Assembly (NCBI GenBank): GCA_016872725.1
Contig: VGZC01000034.1
Span: 1-63,732 of the forward strand
DNA length: 63,732 nucleotides
Reading direction: 5' to 3'
DNA from: Planctomycetota bacterium
GTDB lineage: Bacteria; Planctomycetota; Planctomycetia; Pirellulales; Pirellulaceae
A program made the translations under genes and the position numbers. Below are positions 1 to 6,440 of the stretch, piece after piece; position 1 is the first letter of the stretch; each line of letters starts with the position of its first letter. The notes below the pieces were generated by a model that was not told the DNA's origin, searched no databases, and was given only the letters and a program-made list of their open reading frames with translations.

Positions 1-114
1 ACGGAAATTGCCGCTTGGTCAGCCCGTGTCAACGAGAAACAACGAGCCGTCGATTGGCAATTCACGATCGACAAAGCGAGGCTCAAATTGAAGCGGCTCT
101 ATCCTAAAATTTAG
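1..114 (+). CDS. IS630-family transposase, C-terminal fragment
   Basis: The first 37 codons of the window are open and end at TAG (112-114). The peptide ends in ...DWQFTIDKARLKLKRLYPKI, which I recognise as the typical tail of IS630-family DDE transposases (a DWQF-T-x-D-A-R-x-K-L-K-x-L-Y-P ending). The catalytic DDE core would lie beyond the left edge, so this is partial at the window boundary, not necessarily a broken gene. It catalyses cut-and-paste transposition into TA dinucleotides in this family. It runs rightward, toward the leftward genes of its surroundings, as expected for an insertion. Identification rests on about 20 diagnostic residues. Confidence 0.8.
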   Translation, partial: TEIAAWSARVNEKQRAVDWQFTIDKARLKLKRLYPKI

Positions 115-128
115 CCTGGACAGGGCAC
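1..128 (+). mobile_element. right end of an IS630-family insertion sequence (partial)
   Basis: The element would extend from beyond the left edge to about position 128. Just past the transposase stop comes a short GC-rich tract (about 115-128) that would be the terminal repeat, followed by a TA (129-130), the target dinucleotide used by this family. Immediately beyond it the leftward coding sequence of an Hpt-like protein resumes in frame. The other end is not visible, so the inverted repeat could not be matched and the exact boundary is inferred. Confidence 0.55.
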
Positions 129-188
129 TAGCCCCTCCTGGGCCTCGATCACGAATTCCGCGATCAGCTCCCGATCAGCCAGGTCCAT
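111..188 (-). pseudogene. N-terminal stub of an Hpt/CheA-like histidine phosphotransfer protein, interrupted by the IS630 element
   Basis: Reading leftward from ATG at 188 the peptide starts MDLADRELIAEFVIEAQEGL and then runs into insertion-sequence DNA and stops at 111-113. The pattern D-x-E-L-I-x-E-F-V-x-E-A-Q-E-x-L is the usual first helix of Hpt domains at the N terminus of CheA-like or hybrid histidine kinases. A strong Shine-Dalgarno GGGAGG lies at 197-202, eight bases before this ATG; another ATG at 194 is too close to it. Host coding sequence ends at the TA at 129-130. The remainder of the gene, if still present, lies left of the window. The short length makes the family call moderate. 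Confidence 0.5.
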
Positions 189-194
189 TCCCAT

Positions 195-574
195 TACCTC
201 CCGACGAATCCCCGGTGGAACGCGTTTCGTTCGCCCCATGGAGGGCGCGGCGCGGAAACGAATGACCGCTCGACGCCCGACCTGCCGCTACCCGATCACG
301 TACTCGAATCTTGCTTACCGATTCGATGAGTCAAGCACGAGCGTCGGAAAAGCCCGGAGTTGCCGATCCTCCCCAAAAACGGGGGGGCGGTGGGCGGCGC
401 GAACGTTCGGTCGATGCCGCGCGGGACCTCGAAGAAGCAGGGAAGCAGGGCGATCGGGGCTCGTTCCCTTCCGTTCCGCGAAGACGCGGAGCGGAAGGAA
501 GATGCCAGGACGCGCTCGAAGGCGCGGAGAAACGCCGTCGATGGACGGGCGGCCGTCTTCGCGAGGCGCGACCG
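195..574. other. 380-base intergenic stretch upstream of the interrupted Hpt-like gene
   Basis: No gene is supported here. Several overlapping open frames on both strands have no family resemblance. The stretch holds the ribosome binding site of the Hpt-like stub at 197-202 and a long hairpin at 467-498 (separate entry). It would also contain the promoter of the interrupted gene, but no good -35/-10 pair was found. Confidence 0.4.
467..498 (-). terminator. long perfect-to-near-perfect hairpin downstream of the HTH gene
   Basis: Left arm 467-480 pairs with right arm 485-498 around a four-base loop: 14 base pairs with a single G-T wobble. It lies about 77 bases past the stop codon of the leftward HTH gene, a suitable place for a transcription terminator, but there is no T tract, so it may instead only stabilise the mRNA 3' end. 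Confidence 0.3.
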
Positions 575-1741
575 TTATGAGACAGCCGAGACCGCGTCTT
601 GCCCGAGTTTCGAGGCCGTCCATCGGCGTTCGATCACTTCACGATCGATCGGGATGATCTTGGTCCCCGCGCTCAGATCGGTTCGCAGCATGTCGCGCGC
701 CTGATCATCCGACGTCGCAAGCGTGTACTGTACGACGAACGCCCCGATCCGAACGCCGTGGTCCTCGTAGATCGGAGGCCAGAAATCCTGGGCTCGCGTC
801 GCGAGCGTCTTGGCGAGCAGTCGCGTGCTGCGTCCCGAGAATCCCGCGAGCGCCATCTCGAGGCACCCTTGGCTCTCGCGATGCGCATAGAACACGAACG
901 CGACATCGCGCTCCGCCGCGTCCCATTCGCACACGCGCCATTCGCCGCTTCTCGTTTCGTAGTAGATCCCCGGCTTCGGCGACGGATGGTCGCTCGACAG
1001 CCGCAATCCCCCACTGCACGACTCGTGATGCGGGTCATGCTCGCGGTACCGAAGGAACACGGGACACGCGCGCTGATCGATCGACGCGACGTGGTCCTGC
1101 GTTCGAAACGGCTCGCAACCGAACGTCTGCGCCATCATCACTTCGACGACCGGATTGCTCTTGACGCTCCCGATGCACACCAAGGCCTTGTCGCCGGTCG
1201 ATCCAGTGAACTCGCGGCGCGCCTCGACCGCGAGCCGCCGCACTTCAATGTCCTCGCGCTGCCCCGGACTCCACACCAGCGTTTGTTTCAGGTGCTCGGG
1301 ATGCGGCCGATTCGCGTGCCCGCTCTTATAGCATTGGCGAGCGGCGCCGCCGAGCGTCGAGACGCCGTTGAGCAGTTCGCCGAGCAGCACGGAATCGGAG
1401 GCGACGATCCACGCCGTCTCTCCCAACTCGTCCTCGCACCGAACGCCCATGCACAATTCGAGCCTGCGGCGCCGCGCCAACAGCTCCCAAAAATCCTCCG
1501 CCTCCACCGCGAACAGGGCGCCCGGAAGCTGATCCGGCGCGACATGGCCGTGCTCGACCAGATAGTCGCATAGCCGCGACAAGGCCTGCATCGGAATGTA
1601 CTTCACCTCGTTCCGAAGCAGGGCCGATACCTGATGCCGATCCAGGCCCGTATATTCCACGATCGCCTTGATCGTGCCCGGACGACGCTTCCGATCGGGA
1701 TTGTGCCCGAGAAGCTCGGCGAGCCGGAATGCGTAACGCAT
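575..1741 (-). CDS. HTH (Xre-like) protein with a large unrecognised C-terminal domain
   Basis: The first 65 residues have the look of a Cro/Xre helix-turn-helix: a predicted helix, then 'GLDRHQVSALLRNEVKYIP', then the 'ALSRLCDYLVEHG' helix. The following roughly 320 residues match nothing I can name. They include a segment G-S-V-K-S-N-P-V followed by an acidic and aromatic-rich region, and several cysteines. I chose ATG at 1741 because the Shine-Dalgarno GGAG sits 10 bases before it; a GTG at 1747 is only 4 bases from it. The protein is probably cytoplasmic and DNA binding. Fused HTH-effector or HTH-sensor architecture is an inference. It stands alone, between the interrupted Hpt-like gene and dcd, on the same strand as both. 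Confidence 0.7.
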   Translation of the reverse strand: MRYAFRLAELLGHNPDRKRRPGTIKAIVEYTGLDRHQVSALLRNEVKYIPMQALSRLCDYLVEHGHVAPDQLPGALFAVEAEDFWELLARRRRLELCMGVRCEDELGETAWIVASDSVLLGELLNGVSTLGGAARQCYKSGHANRPHPEHLKQTLVWSPGQREDIEVRRLAVEARREFTGSTGDKALVCIGSVKSNPVVEVMMAQTFGCEPFRTQDHVASIDQRACPVFLRYREHDPHHESCSGGLRLSSDHPSPKPGIYYETRSGEWRVCEWDAAERDVAFVFYAHRESQGCLEMALAGFSGRSTRLLAKTLATRAQDFWPPIYEDHGVRIGAFVVQYTLATSDDQARDMLRTDLSAGTKIIPIDREVIERRWTASKLGQDAVSAVS

Positions 1742-1886
1742 GCCCACTGGACTCCGGTTAACGGAAGAAAATCAGCCGCAATCCCGACTAAGAACCCGAG
1801 AGTTCGAGGCGGATTGCGGGATCTCCGCCACTAAGCCGCAACTGCCAGACGCCAGTATAGCGGCCGATCGGCGTCGGGCAATCCAG

Positions 1887-2459
1887 TCAATCGGGCATTC
1901 CGAAATCGAACTGGAGTTGGGGGCTTTCGCGTTCGGCGTCCGGGTTGATCTCGCGGTACAGCATGCTGGGCCGGATATCGCGGCTGTTCTGGTACTTCTC
2001 GCTGCAGTACTCGCGGATCTCGCCTTTCAGTTCGTGATAGAAGATCTGGCAGATCGGCGTTCTCGCGTAAATGCGCACAGGCTGCGCGGCGAACATCTCC
2101 AATGTCCAGCAACCCTTGAATCCGACGTCGCCGAAGCCGGCCGTCACATGGACGAAAAGACCCAGTCGACCGACCGAAGAGCGGCCTTCGAGCATGGGGA
2201 CCAGATTGTGCGTTTCGGTGTATTCGACCGTGCGGCCGAGATAGAGCTGATTGGGATGGAGCACCAAGCCGTCGTCGGGGATCTGGATCCGACGCACGCG
2301 GTTGACTTCGCGCATGTCGAGGACCACTTCCTCGTAGATCAAGAGCTCGTGGTGGAGCGTGAGGTTATAGCTATTGGGATTGAGCCTTGCCGGGTCGAAG
2401 GGATCGATGATGATGTCGTCGCCGAGCCGGTTTCGGATTTCATCGCCTGAGAGGATCAT
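1887..2459 (-). CDS. dcd: dCTP deaminase
   Basis: A 190-residue protein that deaminates dCTP to dUTP, supplying dUMP for thymidylate synthesis. It opens MILSGDEIRNRL, and carries the family's N-P-x-S-Y-N-L-T-L segment, the E-x-x-S-S-V-G-R-L-G active-site block ('LEGRSSVGRLGLFVH', with the catalytic Glu two residues before the nucleotide-binding Ser-Ser), and 'GFGDVGFKGCWTLE' for the nucleotide pocket. Length and all blocks are normal for the monofunctional enzyme. It begins 14 bases after nth, so the two are probably cotranscribed, a nucleotide-metabolism gene next to a base-excision repair gene. An in-frame open stretch continues upstream into nth but the ATG at 2459 is the conserved start. 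Confidence 0.93.
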   Translation of the reverse strand: MILSGDEIRNRLGDDIIIDPFDPARLNPNSYNLTLHHELLIYEEVVLDMREVNRVRRIQIPDDGLVLHPNQLYLGRTVEYTETHNLVPMLEGRSSVGRLGLFVHVTAGFGDVGFKGCWTLEMFAAQPVRIYARTPICQIFYHELKGEIREYCSEKYQNSRDIRPSMLYREINPDAERESPQLQFDFGMPD

Positions 2460-2473
2460 GGGGCATTCCGTCC

Positions 2474-3127
2474 TTATCCGCCGACCACACCGATTCGGGG
2501 ACAGAGCGGCGCGAGCGGGCACGCGTCGCACTGGGGCTTCCGCGCCTTGCAGACACGCCGACCGTGCAGGACCAATCGGTGGGCGAAATCGATCCATTCC
2601 TTTCGGTTGACCTGCCCCATCAGGTCCCGTTCGATCTTCCCGGGGTCGCGGTGCTCGGTCATCCCCAGCCTCCGACTCAGGCGGATCACATGCGTATCGA
2701 CGACGACTCCGGTCGCGAGGCCGAAGCACGTGCCGAGCACGACGTTGGCCGTCTTGCGTCCGACGCCGGGGAGCCGCACGAGGTCGTCCATCCGCTGGGG
2801 AACTCGGCCTCCATGCCTTTGGACCAACGTGTCCGACGCCGATTGGATGTTCTTCGCCTTGTTGCGGAAGAACCCGGTCGATTGGATCAGCCGTTCGATT
2901 TCCGGTCGCGGCGCGGCGGCCATCGAGGGCGCGTCGGGAAACCTTGCGAATAGCGCGGGAGTCACCAGGTTGACTCGCTCGTCGGTGCACTGCGCGGAGA
3001 GAATGGTCGCGACGAGAAGCTGGAACGGATCGGCATGGCGGAGCGCGCAGTGGGCTTCGGGGTAGCCCTTCCGCAAGGCGCGCGCGATCGCCGAGGCGTG
3101 TTTCTTCTCGGGAGACGTGACAGCCAT
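2474..3127 (-). CDS. nth: endonuclease III (DNA glycosylase/AP lyase)
   Basis: A 217-residue base-excision repair enzyme that removes oxidised pyrimidines and nicks the abasic site. Visible signatures are 'LLVATILSAQCTDERVN' in the first helical domain, the helix-hairpin-helix 'LPGVGRKTANVVL' with the catalytic lysine, the catalytic aspartate in 'VVVDTHVIRLSRRL', and a C-terminal C-x6-C-x2-C-x5-C [4Fe-4S] loop ('CKARKPQCDACPLAPLC'). The start MAVTSPEKK at 3127 gives a normal length; the open frame runs further upstream but the extra sequence is arginine-rich and non-conserved. It sits between tatD and dcd in one leftward block. Confidence 0.95.
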   Translation of the reverse strand: MAVTSPEKKHASAIARALRKGYPEAHCALRHADPFQLLVATILSAQCTDERVNLVTPALFARFPDAPSMAAAPRPEIERLIQSTGFFRNKAKNIQSASDTLVQRHGGRVPQRMDDLVRLPGVGRKTANVVLGTCFGLATGVVVDTHVIRLSRRLGMTEHRDPGKIERDLMGQVNRKEWIDFAHRLVLHGRRVCKARKPQCDACPLAPLCPRIGVVGG

Positions 3128-3230
3128 GGGCGTAAGGGATTCCCGGCAACGACGACTGCGATCGGTTCGACGGACCATGCGAGGGAAACCGCGTGGGCGC
3201 GCCGCCGCGAGCCGACCCACCTTAGCACAT

Positions 3231-4037
3231 TCAGGCGCATTCGCAAGCGATCGCCGGCAAGCCGAACAACCGGACCGCATTCCCCGCCGTTTGGCGGGCG
3301 ACTTGATCGACGCCGACGCCGCGAACGCGCGCGACGCACTCGGCCGTGTGGACCAGGAGGGCCGGTTCATTCGGGCGCCGTCCGCGGTGCGGTTCGGGCG
3401 CGAGGTACGGCGAATCGGTTTCGAGGAGCAACCGGTCGTCGGGTACGGCGGCGGCCACGTCGCGGAGCCCGTCCGAGCGTCGGAAAGTCACCATTCCCGC
3501 GAAGCTGATGTGCATTCCGAGTTCGAGACAGGCGAGCGCCGTTGAGAGACTCCCGGAGAAGGCGTGCATGACCCCTCGCAGCTCGCCCCGTTCTCGAGCG
3601 GACCGCAGCGCGGCGATCACGTCGGCCTCGCAATCCCGCATGTGGACGATGAATGGCAATCCCGCACCGCGCGCGAGCTCGATGTGCCGTTCAAAAAGGG
3701 CTTGCTGCACGTCGAACGGCGTATCATCCCAGTGCCGGTCCAATCCCGTCTCGCCGATCGCGACAACCCGCTCGGCGTGCGCGAGCCGGGTGATCGCCTC
3801 CCAATCCGCATCGGCCGCCCGGGCGCCGCTATTGGGGTGGATTCCAACGCCGGCGAAGAGACCTTCGTGCATGGCGGCCAATTCGACGGCCCGTTGGCTC
3901 GACGCCCGCGATGTCCCGACGGTCAGGATCGCTCGGACGCCCGCCGCTTTGGCATTCGCCAGGACGGCATCGAGCCGGCCATCGAACTGCTCGTCGTCCA
4001 GGTGGGCGTGGGTGTCTACCAGCATGGATCGCGTCAA
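3231..4037 (-). CDS. tatD: TatD-family metal-dependent deoxyribonuclease
   Basis: A 268-residue TIM-barrel hydrolase. The metal-binding pattern is complete: H-x-H in 'DTHAHLDD' near the N terminus, the glutamate in 'IGETGLD', histidine in 'IVHMRDCEAD', histidine in 'GVMHAFSG', and aspartate in 'LLETDSPYLAPEPHRG'. The last motif is the family hallmark. Known relatives are 3'-5' exonucleases acting in DNA repair or degradation. Its ATG overlaps the stop of the upstream 148-residue gene by four bases, indicating translational coupling, and nth follows 103 bases later, so it belongs to a repair-related leftward block. Confidence 0.92.
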   Translation of the reverse strand: MTRSMLVDTHAHLDDEQFDGRLDAVLANAKAAGVRAILTVGTSRASSQRAVELAAMHEGLFAGVGIHPNSGARAADADWEAITRLAHAERVVAIGETGLDRHWDDTPFDVQQALFERHIELARGAGLPFIVHMRDCEADVIAALRSARERGELRGVMHAFSGSLSTALACLELGMHISFAGMVTFRRSDGLRDVAAAVPDDRLLLETDSPYLAPEPHRGRRPNEPALLVHTAECVARVRGVGVDQVARQTAGNAVRLFGLPAIACECA

Positions 4038-4480
4038 GCGACTCCCGACGGCGCGGCCGCCCGTTCCGTCAACATCTCGACGTGCGCCTTCGCAGCGCCG
4101 ATCGCCCGTTCAACCAACGAGAGGGCGATGTCGTCGCGCCGCAGGGGTTCGCGGAACGATTCGAGCGTTCGGATATTCGACTCGCATTCGTCGACCACGC
4201 GTCCGATCAGAAACTCGATCGCCAAGTCGTTATAGCCCGTGAATCGCATCGGGAATCCACCGTACGCGATCGCCTCGCGGCGATCGACAAGCACGGCGGC
4301 GATTTCGTCCGCCAGTTTCCGTTGATCCAGGATCACGGCGCTCAGGGCTTGGCGCGCCGCCGAATCGCGCGCGGACTCCCGCATCCACGGATGGGCGTCC
4401 GCGAGGTAGCTCGGGAGCGACCGGTAATGGAGAATCAGCACGCGGTTCAGGATGTCGTTGGAGAGCGAGTGATTCGTCAT
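4034..4480 (-). CDS. conserved hypothetical helical protein coupled to tatD
   Basis: About 148 residues, with no signal peptide or membrane span. The sequence is rich in Arg, Glu, Asp and Ala, with repeated amphipathic stretches ('ILNRVLILHYRSLPSYLADAHPW', 'LSAVILDQRKLADEIAAVLVDRR', 'LAIEFLIGRVVDECESNIRTLESF'), suggesting a four-helix bundle. I do not recognise the family. The stop codon overlaps the tatD start by four bases and the gene follows nuoN, so it may be cotranscribed with either. ATG at 4480 is used; a GTG at 4501 in the same frame would add seven residues and neither has a convincing Shine-Dalgarno. Confidence 0.7.
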   Translation of the reverse strand: MTNHSLSNDILNRVLILHYRSLPSYLADAHPWMRESARDSAARQALSAVILDQRKLADEIAAVLVDRREAIAYGGFPMRFTGYNDLAIEFLIGRVVDECESNIRTLESFREPLRRDDIALSLVERAIGAAKAHVEMLTERAAAPSGVA

Positions 4481-4544
4481 CGGATCATCCGGCGGGCTCA
4501 CGGCCTCGCCCCAGGAGAACGAACGCCGGACGCCCGGCCCAAGG

Positions 4545-6416
4545 CTATCGCACCAGGAAGGCCGCCGCCCGCAACGCGGCCTCCCAAATCCCGTTCCAAC
4601 CGACGATCAACAGGGCGGTCGGCAACGTCAGCAGGAAGACGAACGCGCCGGGCAGAACGGGCATCCGAAACGGCGCCCGATGGTCGGGCTCGGGTTCCAT
4701 CGTCATGCACTTCACGACGCGAATGTAATAGAACAGGCTGAGGAACGTGTTCACCGATCCCACAACCAACAGGACCAGCAAATAGCCGCTCGACGTTTCG
4801 ACATACGCCCGCGCCACGGCGGCGAAGATCGCGAACTTGCCGATGAACCCCGCAAGCGGCGGAAGGCCGACCAGGCTGAACAGCATGATCGACAGGCAAA
4901 TCACGGTCATCGGCGCCCGCCGGATCAATCCCGCGTAATCGGCGATCTGTTCGCTGCGGATCTCGTTGCGGAGGAAGGCAACCACGGCGAACGCGCCGAG
5001 ATTCATGAACAGATAGACCAAGACATAGATCGCAAGGCCGGCCACCGCCGACTCCGCGCCGCTCGGCGACTCGTGCGCCAGCGCGGCGATCGCCGGAATG
5101 GCCATCATCATGTAACCCGCGTGCGCGATCGTCGAATAGGCGAGTAGGCGTTTGATATTGGTCTGGCCATACGCCGCGAGGTTGCCGAATGTGCACGTGA
5201 TGATCGCCAGGAAGGCGAAGAGCCTCGCGAGGAACCCGCGGACCGGAGCGAGCCGCGCGTTGGCCGCCGACCGCTCGGCCGCCATCCGTTCGGCGATCGA
5301 CCCCGCCGGCGGATCCGCATGGGGGCGCGGCGCGTCGGAAACGCTGAAAAGGGACCCGGCCGACGACGCGCCGTCGGATCGCGCGGCCGCCATCGATCGG
5401 TCGCCCGGACGGATCGGCTTGTCAAACGGCTCCGTGCCGGACGGAATGAACCCGAGTCCGAGCGTGAGCCGGACGACGAGCGCGAGGGCCGCCGCCTTCG
5501 AGGCGACGCTGAGAAACGCGCCAATCTCGGCCGACGCGCCCTCGAACACGTCCGGACACCAGAAATGGAACGGCACGGCCGACAACTTGAACGCAAGTCC
5601 AACGGTCAACATCAAGCCGCCGACCGTCAAGGCGAGGATGCGGGACGCTCCCTGCCCCGACTCGATGAGCGAGGGAAGATCGAGGTCCGCGAGCGCGGCG
5701 GCGAGCGACGGGAGATGGACCGTATTGGTGATACCCGCGACGAGGCTGATTCCGTAGAGCATGATGCCGGCCGCCGCCGCGCCGAAGATCGAGTATTTTA
5801 GAGCCGCTTCGCTGCTCGCCCGGCGCCCCTTGAGCAGTCCGGCGAGCGCATACGACGGAACGCTCGCCATCTCCACGGCGAGGAACACGATGAGCAGGTG
5901 ATTCGCCGATGTCATCAGGCACATGCCGAGCGTGGCGCCGAGCAACAGCGAATAGATGTCCGACGCGTCCTCGCGATCCGGGATCGACGTCAGCCGAGTC
6001 AACACAAGGAAGAGCACGGCGAACAGCAGCAGGATGCCCCGCATGTAGACGGCGAACGTGTCGTACACAAGAAGGCCCGTGAAAATCTCCATGCGCGCGG
6101 CGGATCCCGGGTCGGCGACGCCCGGAGCGCCGGACGACAGATGCCGCCACGGCGCGGCGAGCCCGAGCGCGATCACCGAACCGGCCAACGCGATCAGGAA
6201 CCCGGTCCCTCCGATCCACCCGGCGAGCCATCGGTCGATGCGGTCGCCCGTCCGAAACAACCGCGCGACCAACATCGCGACGATCGTCAGGCAAAGGACG
6301 ATTTCCGGCAGGAACGCGCCGATCGACGAATCGGGGGAGAATCGCCATCCCTCGGCGAACCCCTTCGTGTCGATCGAAAAACGGCTGATCGCGTCGTAGA
6401 TGTTCATCGAATCCAT
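4545..6416 (-). CDS. nuoN: NADH-quinone oxidoreductase subunit N
   Basis: A 623-residue polytopic membrane protein of the Mrp-antiporter fold, one of the three proton-pumping subunits of complex I. It has the conserved glutamate in 'AVEMASVPSYALAGL' (about residue 182), the lysine in 'LAFKLSAVPFHFWCPDVFEGA' (about 277), and the discontinuous-helix and Lys/His segments 'NIKRLLAYSTIAHAGYM'. Family members are usually near 480-500 residues; the excess is mainly a hydrophilic stretch at about residues 325-392 (5241-5444), rich in Ala, Ser, Arg and Pro, between membrane helices. It is the last nuo gene of the leftward cluster, 24 bases after nuoM. Confidence 0.93.
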   Translation of the reverse strand: MDSMNIYDAISRFSIDTKGFAEGWRFSPDSSIGAFLPEIVLCLTIVAMLVARLFRTGDRIDRWLAGWIGGTGFLIALAGSVIALGLAAPWRHLSSGAPGVADPGSAARMEIFTGLLVYDTFAVYMRGILLLFAVLFLVLTRLTSIPDREDASDIYSLLLGATLGMCLMTSANHLLIVFLAVEMASVPSYALAGLLKGRRASSEAALKYSIFGAAAAGIMLYGISLVAGITNTVHLPSLAAALADLDLPSLIESGQGASRILALTVGGLMLTVGLAFKLSAVPFHFWCPDVFEGASAEIGAFLSVASKAAALALVVRLTLGLGFIPSGTEPFDKPIRPGDRSMAAARSDGASSAGSLFSVSDAPRPHADPPAGSIAERMAAERSAANARLAPVRGFLARLFAFLAIITCTFGNLAAYGQTNIKRLLAYSTIAHAGYMMMAIPAIAALAHESPSGAESAVAGLAIYVLVYLFMNLGAFAVVAFLRNEIRSEQIADYAGLIRRAPMTVICLSIMLFSLVGLPPLAGFIGKFAIFAAVARAYVETSSGYLLVLLVVGSVNTFLSLFYYIRVVKCMTMEPEPDHRAPFRMPVLPGAFVFLLTLPTALLIVGWNGIWEAALRAAAFLVR

Positions 6417-6440
6417 CGTGTCGCCGGGGACGCCGGCGCC

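Noticed and set aside
2460-3149. N-terminal extension of dCTP deaminase overlapping nth
   Set aside because: The ATG at 2459 matches the known N terminus of Dcd; upstream sequence in that frame is antiregister to nth and not conserved.
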